Assembly (NCBI GenBank): GCA_003645605.1
Contig: QNAY01000122.1
Location: 1-5,261 of the forward strand
Direction: 5' to 3'
Source: Thermodesulfobacteriota bacterium
GTDB taxonomy: Bacteria > Desulfobacterota > Dissulfuribacteria > Dissulfuribacterales > UBA3076
Length of the DNA: 5,261 bases
This document shows, in pieces, positions 1 to 5,261 of this stretch. A program made the position numbers and the translations under genes. The first letter of the stretch is position 1, and the number at the start of each line of letters is the position of its first letter. The notes beneath the pieces were generated by a model, which was given only the letters and a program-made list of their open reading frames with translations, was not told the DNA's origin and searched no databases.

Positions 1-123
1 AATTAGTGAACCGGATGAACCCAAACTGGAAAGATCTGAGTTCTGGATGGTAAAGATTTCTCCCTTTGGTCGAAATGACATGGCAGCGCGAATCATGACA
101 CATTAGCGTGAACGGTTACAATA
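1..123. repeat. Left arm of a perfect 123-bp terminal inverted repeat
   Basis: Bases 1-123 equal the reverse complement of 5139-5261 with no mismatch; identity stops at base 124 (A here, T in the other copy). The arm begins AATTAGTGAACCGG and ends GTGAACGGTTACAATA. It holds no reading frame of note. Its inner edge carries a promoter-like pair. The stretch around 55-80 (GATTTCTCCC, then TCGAAATGACA) resembles a short dispersed repeat I recall from environmental bacterial genomes, which is memory and not a search. The repeat reaches the first base of the window, so its true outer limit is unknown. It may be the end of a mobile element, or one of two inverted copies of a dispersed repeat at which the assembly broke. 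Confidence 0.97.
95..122 (+). promoter_or_regulatory. Sigma70-like promoter in left inverted repeat, pointing inward
   Basis: ATGACA (95-100, five of six bases of TTGACA) is followed after 16 bases by TACAAT (117-122, five of six bases of TATAAT). The start of transcription would fall near 129. The resulting plus-strand RNA would cross the palindrome at 117-254 and could stop at the hairpin and T-run at 270-289. No protein gene lies on this strand. The right-hand copy of the same promoter faces two real genes, which makes that one the likelier functional site. This call rests on consensus match only. Confidence 0.4.
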
Positions 124-254
124 AGTTGAACAAAAATTAATAGGGTTTTTTGTTGTATTCAAGGCGCGAGGAGCGAGCATAACGGGTTATGTGATCGACG
201 AGCAACGAAGAAGACGGCAAAAAAGACGTTAATTTGTTCAAGTTATTTATTGTA
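117..254. repeat. Long imperfect palindrome, possible non-autonomous mobile element
   Basis: The outer arms are TACAATAA plus TTGAACAAA plus TTAA (117-140) and the mirror at 229-254, with a 4-base insertion in the right arm and a 2-base insertion in the left arm. Inside these, TTTTTTG (146-152) faces CAAAAAA (218-224), and the centre is a perfect CATAAC-GG-GTTATG (178-191). Several positions between pair only as G-T or not at all. The whole can fold as one stem of roughly 138 bases in DNA or RNA. The core, with GCGAGGAGCGAGC then ATCGACGAGCAACG, resembles a palindromic repeat I recall from deltaproteobacterial genomes; that is recollection only. The left arm overlaps the last seven bases of the terminal inverted repeat. 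There is no reading frame that would encode a transposase. Confidence 0.7.
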
Positions 255-269
255 CGTTCCCTAGGCCAT

Positions 270-289
270 CCTGATCGTTCAGGTTTTTT
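270..289 (+). terminator. Terminator-like hairpin with six T's, plus strand
   Basis: CCTGA (270-274), loop TCGT, TCAGG (279-283), then six T's (284-289). The stem is only five pairs, so it is weak for an intrinsic terminator. No protein gene on the plus strand ends here. It could end a short transcript from the left repeat promoter, or block antisense transcription into hrpA. The T-run is also part of sequence shared with the end of hrpA (GTTTTTCACAAAAT), so it may be an accident of that duplication. Confidence 0.3.
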
Positions 290-342
290 CACAAAATGAC
301 CATTAGCCTCTCCCATGCCTCAGAGAGACGATTCGGGGAGAC
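289..342 (-). pseudogene. Diverged duplicate of the hrpA 3' end (last 17 codons and stop)
   Basis: Read on the minus strand this encodes VSPNRLSEAWERLMVIL and a TGA stop. The intact hrpA ends VSPKRLSEAWERLRTIL and TGA. The DNA matches at 44 of 54 positions; five differences are silent and five change three residues. A GATCG and a T-run just after the stop are also shared, so the similarity reaches to about 272. Upstream of base 342 the frame stays open to a TGA at 415-417, but those 24 codons do not resemble HrpA. There is no start codon context or domain, so this is a remnant and not a gene. It is either what is left of a second hrpA-like gene, or the old gene end displaced when foreign DNA entered at the hrpA 3' end. 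Confidence 0.8.
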
Positions 343-495
343 GGACCCCTGGTATAGATTATCCATGAATCCTCGTCGTCGTTCTAAAAGAGCCGCACCC
401 AATTGATTTGATTCTCACGGACGGGTTGGGGTAAAAGGGGGAGTTGTAATCCCGTGAAAGGTGCGACTGATGAGTAACCGCACAGATCGGGTTTT
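343..495. other. Unassigned spacer between the two hrpA ends
   Basis: I find no gene in these 153 bases. A G-rich run (425-442) is followed by GTGCG (461-465), which can pair with CGCAC (479-483) across a 13-base loop. On the minus strand this lies 13 bases past the hrpA stop, but the bases that follow are CTTTCAC and not a T-run, so it is not a convincing terminator for hrpA. The stretch separates two similar 3' gene ends, the place where a displaced or deleted insertion would lie. Confidence 0.5.
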
Positions 496-3400
496 TCACA
501 AAATAGTCCTCAGTCTCTCCCAGGCCTCAGAAAGACGCTTCGGAGAGACCGGTATTGCCGTGCCAAGTTCAGGGGCAAATATAGATACCCTGTATTCATC
601 AATGAGCGTTTCAAAGTGCCTGATCTTTTCTTCAAGCTCTGTTTCTTTCTTTGCCTCAAGATGGGTCCTGGCCTCGTTGAGGCGCAGCAGGAACGGCTCT
701 AATCCAGATGCCTTTACCATGTCTTTTAGAGGATTCACGTATGCCCTCCGTGCCCTGACAGCCAGGGCATTCAGGTATCGTGGCAGCTCAGGAAGCTGAT
801 ACAGCCTTGCATTTACGGGAAAGTGCGGCGGAGTGAGTCTTATTAGCTCTGCTTCAAGATATTTAAGGACCGGAGAACGCCCCTTAGTGTTTGTTATAGT
901 ATTTTGAAGACGTATTATTTCCCGTTGCGTTGCGACATGGGCCTCAAGCACTTCTTTCAGCAACTGTATGATCGGGACGGCTTGCTGAAAAACTTTCCCC
1001 TCCAATTCCATGGCCTTTTTAATAAGATCGGACCTGCTCGGGATTTGCTTCCAGGTTCCTAATAGTTCTCTATAGAGAAAGGCATATACGGATTGACGCA
1101 GTTTCTGCGTGCCTCCAAAGGCAATGCAGGCATCCGGCGGCAGACCGGCGGGGACACAGTTTCTTTTGAGATATCCAAGCTCTTTGCCCAGGTAATCAGC
1201 CAGGAGTCGCCTTGCTCCCTGTTGGGTTTTTGAAAGGGCTTCATCCTGATTGAGAAAAAGCCTTATACACACGCTGTCATCTTCTACAACAAGTCCCGGG
1301 AAGGCCTGTATGGGATTCTTCCGGTCTCCTGAAGAACTCATGACCGAACTCAGGAGATCAGGAAAATTCATCAGGTTGAGCCCGGACATTTCCCATCCGG
1401 CCTTGGTTTTTAACCATTCGGGATCATTTTGATCAAAAGTAGAAGGGGACTTTTGCCGGCTCTCCTGTATGCGGTTGAGGTCATGCCCTGAATCAAGGAC
1501 TTTTCCATTCCGGTCTATTACCTCAAATCTCATCAAGAGGTGAGGGGGGATGTCCTCAGATCCCGGCCACATTTTCTTTTCTATATGTATGCCATGTTGC
1601 CTGAAAAGTCCTTCCTGTAATGAGCGAAGCAGGCTCTTCTCTGTTTTTTGGAGTTTTTTGCCTATATTTTCAGCGACCCTGGGTATGGGTACCAGGTGTT
1701 TGCGAATCTGCTTGGGCAGCGATTTCAGGAGATAGGTGATCTTTTCCTGTAGCAGGCCTGGAACCAGCCACTCAAAGGGTTCAGGTGATAAAGAGGCAAA
1801 TATGCCCGAAGGGATCTTTACTGTAACTCCATCCGTTTCATCACCGGGACAGAAGCGGTAACTCAAAGAGAGTCTATGTCCCGAGACCTTTATGTGTCCG
1901 GGAAACTGGGCGACCACGTCGGTATCCGGGATTGATCTGAGCAGATCTTCTTTTGTAAGGCATAGAGCAGGAATCTCATTGTTGGCAATACGCAATGCCC
2001 TGGCAAGAGAACGCTCATTACATATCACTTCAGGCCCCGGGCTTTTCTCCCCTTTGTAGGATTTGTCTCTGAACAGTATTTTTTCTATCTCACTCAACCC
2101 CTGGTCATAAAAGGAATAGAGGATTTCGTCGTCCACCATGATGTCCCGCCGCCTGGTCCTGTCTTCCAGATCTTGAACTTCTGAGATCAGTTCCATATTA
2201 TGGACAAGAAAGGGGTATTTGTTTTTAAACTCACCTGGAATTAGTGCTTGTCGTATAAAGATTTCCCTGGACTCGGTCGGATCAATTTTCCCGTATCTGA
2301 CCTTTCGTCTTTCAACTATTGGGAGACCAAAAAGCGTGACCCTTTCCCATGCCATTACCTCTCCACGGCGTTTTTCCCAATGTGGGTCCGAATAGCTGTG
2401 TATACAAAGATCACCTGCCAGCTTTTCTATCCATTCGGGCTCAACGGCAGCCACTGTCCTGGCAAAAAGCCTGGATGTCCGTACGAGTTCTGTTGCCACT
2501 ATCCACTTAGGGCCTTTTTTGTAAAGTGAGGAGCCTGGAAAAAGGAAGACCTCTCTGCCCCAGGCCGCGAGATAACGGAATCCCTCCTGCTTAAGGGCAA
2601 TCTGCCCCAAAAAGCCCGAAAGAACAGAACAATGAATTGAGTGATTTGGTGATTTTGTAATTTGGTGATTTTGTGATTTGGTGATTTGGGGGAATTCTTC
2701 CGCTTGTTGGAGGATATCCATTATTTGATCATGGATGTCCTTCCATTCCTGCATCCTGTTGTAGGAGAGGAAGTTCTCTCTACAGTATTTTCGTATCTGA
2801 TTCCTGCTGCGCCCGGCTTTCAGCTCTTTGTGATAGGCATTCCATATCTTGATAAAGGTTAGTAGATCCGAAGAAGGGTCTTTAAAGGAACTGTGGGCCT
2901 GGTCTGCCTGGCTTTCTTTGTCCGCCGGACGTTCTTTGGGGTCCTGGATACTCATGGCCGATGCAATTATGACAACCTCTTTCAGTGCATTCTCGTGTCG
3001 GGCTTGAATAATCATCCTGGAAATTCTGGGATCAAGAGGCAGCCTGGCCATAATTCTCCCTGTCCTGGTCAGCCTGCCTGCTGCATTGAGTGCCCCTAAT
3101 TCTCTCAGTGTGGTAAATCCCTCTTTTATGGCCTGGGAAGATGGGACATCCACAAAAGGAAATTTATCAACAGGCCCAAGTTTCATTGAGTAGAGACGCA
3201 GTATGACCTCGGCCAGATTTGATCTGCGGATTTCAGGCAGAGTGTATTCGGGCCTATCCTCGTAGTCTTCTTCGCTGTAAAGCCGAACACAGACCCCGGC
3301 ATGGACCCTCCCTGCACGTCCCGCCCTTTGGTCCGCACTGCCCCTAGATATGGGAACGATTGGAAGTGCCTTTGTGCGGGACCTGACGTTATAGCGGGCA

Positions 3401-4359
3401 ATTCGAGCCAGACCCGAATCCACGACATATATGATTCCAGGGACTGTAATGGAGGTCTCGGCTACGTTCGTAGCCACTACGATTTTCTGAACAGGGGCAG
3501 GCCTGAATATGCGTTTCTGGTCAGAAGCGGCCAGTCTGCCGTACATGGGAAGTACCAGGGCCTCATCCTGACACCGGGCCTTCAGGATTTTGACGGTTTC
3601 CAGTATCTCTCTTTCCGTGGGAAGAAAGACAGGTATGTCACCAAAAGGATCTTTCCTCCTAATCTCCTCAGTTGCGAAAATAACCTTTTCAACAGTAGTT
3701 ATGTCAGATTCTTCATCTTGTTCTATAGGTTTGTACTGTATCTCCACGGGATAACCGCGACCTGCAATTTCTATTACCGGGACCTTGCCGAATGCCTGGC
3801 AGAAATGAGCAGTGTCCATTGTGGCGGATGTGATAATGACCTTTAGTCCAGGCCTGACCGGCAGGAGTCTTCTGAGTATCCCCAGGAGGAAGTCTATATT
3901 CAGGCTTCTCTCATGGGCCTCATCTACAATTATGGTATCATACGCCCTGAGTCTGGGATCTTGCTGCACTTCGGCCAGGAGCATGCCATCTGTTACAAAT
4001 TTGATCCTGGTTTCAGGCCCGGTACTGTCTCTAAAGCGTATTTTGTAACCCACGAGTCTGGGTCCTTGAGGCCCCAGTTCTTCGGCAACTCTGGCTGCCA
4101 CAGTTATAGCCGCCACCCTCCTGGGTTGTGTGCAGGCAATCTTCCTATGTGCACCTCTTCCTGCTGCGAGGCATATTTTGGGCAGTTGGGTGGTCTTCCC
4201 GGAACCTGTTTCACCACTGACAATTATGACCTGGTTCTGCCTTACAGCAGAGACCAGATCATCCCACACACTGCAGATGGGAAGACCAGCCGGACAGGAA
4301 ATCAGGACCTTTTTCAGGAGATCAATCACTGGTGCCGTATGTTTCTTGATTCCTGTCAA
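496..4359 (-). CDS. hrpA: ATP-dependent DEAH-box RNA helicase HrpA
   Basis: A 3'-to-5' RNA helicase of the DEAH/RHA family. E. coli HrpA acts on mRNA and ribosomes in the cytoplasm, including rescue of stalled ribosomes. The 1287 residues match the usual length of about 1300. Motifs in order: GETGSGKTT (49-57, Lys55), TQPRR (78-82), TDGMLLAE (123-130), DEAH (146-149), SAT (178-180), FLPTERE (245-251), TNVAETSITVPG (297-308), QRAGRAGR (344-351). The helicase-associated and OB-fold regions follow (about 380-660, with SDPHWEKRRGEVMA at 657-670). The long C-terminal DUF3418 region (about 690-1280, with RTRRRDIMVDDE) ends like E. coli HrpA. The start is TTG; an in-frame TGA lies directly before it and no ATG is near, so the Walker A lies about 50 residues closer to the N-terminus than in E. 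coli. GTG at codon 11 is another possible start. Residues 558-573 are an 8-residue repeat coded by a short DNA repeat. The gene follows the hydrolase by 37 bases. Confidence 0.96.
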   Translation of the reverse strand: MTGIKKHTAPVIDLLKKVLISCPAGLPICSVWDDLVSAVRQNQVIIVSGETGSGKTTQLPKICLAAGRGAHRKIACTQPRRVAAITVAARVAEELGPQGPRLVGYKIRFRDSTGPETRIKFVTDGMLLAEVQQDPRLRAYDTIIVDEAHERSLNIDFLLGILRRLLPVRPGLKVIITSATMDTAHFCQAFGKVPVIEIAGRGYPVEIQYKPIEQDEESDITTVEKVIFATEEIRRKDPFGDIPVFLPTEREILETVKILKARCQDEALVLPMYGRLAASDQKRIFRPAPVQKIVVATNVAETSITVPGIIYVVDSGLARIARYNVRSRTKALPIVPISRGSADQRAGRAGRVHAGVCVRLYSEEDYEDRPEYTLPEIRRSNLAEVILRLYSMKLGPVDKFPFVDVPSSQAIKEGFTTLRELGALNAAGRLTRTGRIMARLPLDPRISRMIIQARHENALKEVVIIASAMSIQDPKERPADKESQADQAHSSFKDPSSDLLTFIKIWNAYHKELKAGRSRNQIRKYCRENFLSYNRMQEWKDIHDQIMDILQQAEEFPQITKSQNHQITKSPNHSIHCSVLSGFLGQIALKQEGFRYLAAWGREVFLFPGSSLYKKGPKWIVATELVRTSRLFARTVAAVEPEWIEKLAGDLCIHSYSDPHWEKRRGEVMAWERVTLFGLPIVERRKVRYGKIDPTESREIFIRQALIPGEFKNKYPFLVHNMELISEVQDLEDRTRRRDIMVDDEILYSFYDQGLSEIEKILFRDKSYKGEKSPGPEVICNERSLARALRIANNEIPALCLTKEDLLRSIPDTDVVAQFPGHIKVSGHRLSLSYRFCPGDETDGVTVKIPSGIFASLSPEPFEWLVPGLLQEKITYLLKSLPKQIRKHLVPIPRVAENIGKKLQKTEKSLLRSLQEGLFRQHGIHIEKKMWPGSEDIPPHLLMRFEVIDRNGKVLDSGHDLNRIQESRQKSPSTFDQNDPEWLKTKAGWEMSGLNLMNFPDLLSSVMSSSGDRKNPIQAFPGLVVEDDSVCIRLFLNQDEALSKTQQGARRLLADYLGKELGYLKRNCVPAGLPPDACIAFGGTQKLRQSVYAFLYRELLGTWKQIPSRSDLIKKAMELEGKVFQQAVPIIQLLKEVLEAHVATQREIIRLQNTITNTKGRSPVLKYLEAELIRLTPPHFPVNARLYQLPELPRYLNALAVRARRAYVNPLKDMVKASGLEPFLLRLNEARTHLEAKKETELEEKIRHFETLIDEYRVSIFAPELGTAIPVSPKRLSEAWERLRTIL
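2635..2688 (-). repeat. 8-bp tandem repeat inside hrpA (unit AATCACCA)
   Basis: On the coding strand about six and a half copies of CAAATCAC and close variants run through hrpA. Three units make eight codons, so the frame survives and the protein reads QITKSQNH then QITKSPNH (558-573). The tract sits in the linker just before the conserved IHCSVLSGFLG segment (575-585), where E. coli HrpA also has a variable, non-catalytic linker of similar length. It is therefore probably tolerated as a surface loop. A second tract of the same unit lies at 4360-4394 in the opposite orientation. Confidence 0.9.
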
Positions 4360-4394
4360 TCACCAAATCACCAAATCAGTAAATCACTAAATTC
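4360..4394 (+). repeat. 8-bp tandem repeat between the hydrolase gene and hrpA
   Basis: On the plus strand the spacer reads ATCACCAA, ATCACCAA, ATCAGTAA, ATCACTAA, ATT: four units of 8 bases, the last two diverged. It fills the 37-bp gap between the hydrolase stop and the hrpA TTG. The unit matches the one inside hrpA at 2635-2688, but in the opposite orientation. It replaces whatever ribosome binding site the helicase gene would normally have. Confidence 0.9.
4367..4372 (-). promoter_or_regulatory. Possible repeat-derived ribosome binding site of hrpA
   Basis: On the minus strand the 8-bp repeat reads TTTGGTGA. GGTGAT is the 3' half of the full anti-16S match AAGGAGGTGATC, and this copy lies seven bases before the TTG start. 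No GGAG-type site is present in the spacer. The pairing would be weak, and translation may instead be coupled to the hydrolase gene ending 37 bases upstream. This is inference from position and complementarity. Confidence 0.3.
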
Positions 4395-4412
4395 TCTCAA
4401 TAACTAAATTCT
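4386..4412 (+). repeat. 10-bp direct repeat around the hydrolase stop codon
   Basis: ACTAAATTCT occurs at 4386-4395 and again at 4403-4412, seven bases apart. The second copy is inside the last codons of the hydrolase (KEFSY and stop); the first is the outer end of the 8-bp repeat tract. It may mark a small local duplication or the edge where the repeat tract was added. It is short and A+T rich, so chance is possible. Confidence 0.6.
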
Positions 4413-5041
4413 TTAAGGTAAGGATTGGTCTTTTTCTCTTGTCCAATAGTGGATGTGGGACTGTCCCCGTAATCGTGCCCGGGGAGCACTATGGTGGGGT
4501 CGGGAAGGGGGAAAATGTGGGTCTTGAGGGATTTGGTCAAGGTCTCGAATGAGCCTCCCGGCAGATCCGTCCGTCCGGCAGCACCGACAAAAAGGGTATC
4601 CCCGGTAATTATATAGCCATGCCCATAAAGACATACTGAGCCAGGCGAATGTCCCGGAGTATGGATTACCTCAAACCTGAGATTGCCGACCTTAATTACA
4701 TCTCTGTGGGCAATATATTCGTCTGCCGGAGGAGCAGGCTCAAAACCCCACGCCCTGAATATTTCGGCTGTCTCAGGATTTCTGAACATGATATCGTCGG
4801 CTTTGTGCATCAACACCGGTGCCCCGGTAATGGCTTTCATTTTCTGATTTCCACAGGTGTGGTCCGGGTGACCATGGGTATTGACTATGTAACGCAGGGT
4901 GAGGCCTGAATCAGTGATTTCTTTTGCCAGTTTTTCTTCACTCCCTGCGGGATCAATAACCATGGCCTCGTGCGTATCAGGGCATCCTATTATATAGGCA
5001 TTAACATCCAGAGGACCAACTGTATAGACTTTTAATATCAT
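4397..5041 (-). CDS. Metallo-beta-lactamase-fold hydrolase, glyoxalase II/YcbL type
   Basis: A single-domain cytoplasmic metallo-hydrolase of 214 residues. The metal ligands are visible: THGHPDH (His56, His58, Asp60, His61), HTPGHSPGS (His131), TGDTLFVGAAGRTD (Asp148) and LPGHD (His189). This is the glyoxalase II pattern, and GRTDLPGGS (156-164) plus a tail with STIGQEKKTNPYL is common in YcbL-like members. The length is that of YcbL (about 215) and lacks the C-terminal helical domain of classical GloB, so the substrate is uncertain: a glutathione or other thiol ester is likely, but a persulfide dioxygenase is not excluded. I chose the ATG at 5039-5041 because the family begins with a strand like ILKVYTVGPLDVNAYIIG and AAGGA lies 12 bases upstream. 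The longer frame up to 5107 would translate a hairpin repeat. It precedes hrpA by 37 bases, probably in one operon. There is no signal peptide. Confidence 0.9.
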   Translation of the reverse strand: MILKVYTVGPLDVNAYIIGCPDTHEAMVIDPAGSEEKLAKEITDSGLTLRYIVNTHGHPDHTCGNQKMKAITGAPVLMHKADDIMFRNPETAEIFRAWGFEPAPPADEYIAHRDVIKVGNLRFEVIHTPGHSPGSVCLYGHGYIITGDTLFVGAAGRTDLPGGSFETLTKSLKTHIFPLPDPTIVLPGHDYGDSPTSTIGQEKKTNPYLKEFSY

Positions 5042-5053
5042 TCGGTTTGAATT

Positions 5054-5060
5054 TCCTTCC
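5054..5060 (-). promoter_or_regulatory. Ribosome binding site of the hydrolase gene
   Basis: GGAAGGA on the minus strand ends 12 bases before the ATG at 5039-5041. The spacing is a little long, but it is the only purine-rich match near a family-consistent start. The in-frame ATG at 5060-5062 would begin on this site and has no such match upstream. Confidence 0.5.
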
Positions 5061-5092
5061 ATTTGTAGAGGCAGACCTGCGTATCTGCTCAA

Positions 5093-5129
5093 ACAACGGG
5101 CGAACACACAGGTTCGCCCCTACAACGGG
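5093..5129. repeat. Hairpin repeat in the leader of the hydrolase gene
   Basis: GGGCGAAC (5098-5105) pairs perfectly with GTTCGCCC (5112-5119) over a six-base loop. ACAACGGG flanks it on both sides (5093-5100 and 5122-5129). The form resembles a dispersed hairpin repeat (GTAGGGGCGAAC, then GTTCGCCCCTAC) that I recall from environmental bacterial genomes, with one outer arm worn. It lies in the 5' leader, about 57 bases before the hydrolase start, and would form a stable RNA hairpin. There is no T-run after it on the minus strand, so it should not terminate transcription. Confidence 0.7.
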
Positions 5130-5138
5130 TTTATTGAA

Positions 5139-5261
5139 TATTGTAACCGTTCACGCTAATGTGTCATGATTCGCGCTGCCATGTCATTTCGACCAAAGGG
5201 AGAAATCTTTACCATCCAGAACTCAGATCTTTCCAGTTTGGGTTCATCCGGTTCACTAATT
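5139..5261. repeat. Right arm of the 123-bp terminal inverted repeat
   Basis: This is the exact reverse complement of 1-123. It ends at the last base of the window. Its inner end lies about 98 bases before the hydrolase start, so it supplies the probable promoter of the two-gene unit. Two identical arms over 123 bases point to a recent duplication, gene conversion, or an assembly effect. Confidence 0.97.
5140..5167 (-). promoter_or_regulatory. Probable promoter of the hydrolase-hrpA unit
   Basis: On the minus strand ATGACA (5167-5162) and TACAAT (5145-5140) stand 16 bases apart, each five of six bases of the sigma70 consensus. Transcription would begin near 5133 and leave a leader of about 90 bases with the GGGCGAAC hairpin. 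A second, poorer candidate, TTGAGC near 5090 with TACAAA about 19 bases on, lies closer to the gene. The better site is wholly within the inverted repeat, so the same promoter occurs at both ends. Confidence 0.5.

Noticed and set aside
343..414. Continuation of the second hrpA tail as a small gene (41 codons, 289-414)
   Set aside because: The frame stays open to 415, but residues before VSPN do not match HrpA. No convincing start or ribosome binding site exists, and the length is short enough for chance.
461..483. Hairpin GTGCG/CGCAC as the hrpA terminator
   Set aside because: The stem has five pairs with a 13-base loop and no T-run follows on the minus strand.
343..495. Possible group II intron remnant, from GTGCGAC at 461 and GAGCCG at 391
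   Set aside because: The 5' end motif is short. No domain V with a matching GAAA loop and CGGTTC arm is present, the order of motifs is wrong for an intact intron, and there is no reverse transcriptase.
3301..3846. Open frame of 181 codons on the plus strand
   Set aside because: It lies wholly opposite the conserved helicase core of hrpA, and its translation shows no domain. It is an antisense shadow.
2635..4394. 8-bp repeat tracts as a CRISPR array
   Set aside because: The units are 8 bases, directly adjacent and without spacers. No cas gene is present.
3913..4407. Open frame of 164 codons on the plus strand
   Set aside because: It lies opposite the first part of hrpA and ends in the 8-bp repeat. 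It has no recognisable domain, so it is an antisense shadow.
5042..5107. Longer start of the hydrolase at 5107 (22 extra residues)
   Set aside because: The extra residues translate the GGGCGAAC hairpin and leader, do not look like the family N-terminus, and have no ribosome binding site. The start at 5041 fits the fold and has AAGGA upstream.

Overview
The window looks like a complete assembly contig from an anaerobic, environmental bacterium. The guess of Desulfobacterota (deltaproteobacteria) or a nearby phylum such as Nitrospirota is weak. It rests on the HrpA and metallo-beta-lactamase sequence flavour, and on short dispersed repeats that I remember from such genomes (a palindromic GCGAGGAGCGAGC element, an 8-bp AATCACCA tract, a GGGCGAAC/GTTCGCCC hairpin). 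Nothing marks the DNA as phage or plasmid.

Layout. Both genes lie on the minus strand. Reading right to left: the right arm of a perfect 123-bp inverted repeat (5139-5261) has a good sigma70-like promoter at its inner edge. A 5' leader follows, with a hairpin repeat (5093-5129). Next come a 214-residue glyoxalase II/YcbL-type metallo-hydrolase (4397-5041), a 37-bp spacer made mostly of an 8-bp repeat (4360-4394), and a full-length HrpA DEAH-box RNA helicase (496-4359, TTG start). The 495 bases left of hrpA hold no intact gene. They contain a 150-bp stretch I cannot identify, a diverged second copy of the hrpA 3' end (289-342), a terminator-like hairpin on the plus strand (270-289), a long imperfect palindrome (117-254), and the left arm of the inverted repeat (1-123).

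How it works together. The hydrolase and hrpA are probably co-transcribed from the promoter at the right end. No functional link between them is evident beyond that. HrpA acts on RNA and ribosomes; the hydrolase probably handles a thioester or similar small metabolite. Because the repeat is inverted, the same promoter also points inward at the left end. There it would drive a short structured transcript through the palindrome to the terminator-like hairpin.

The main points of interest are the inverted termini with portable promoters, the duplicated and diverged hrpA tail, the 8-bp repeat in two opposite orientations (once inside the hrpA reading frame, once at its start), and the possible small RNA at the left. 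The two proteins are ordinary members of known families. I see no clear new defence or mobile system, and the inverted ends may simply mark where an assembly graph broke at a dispersed repeat.
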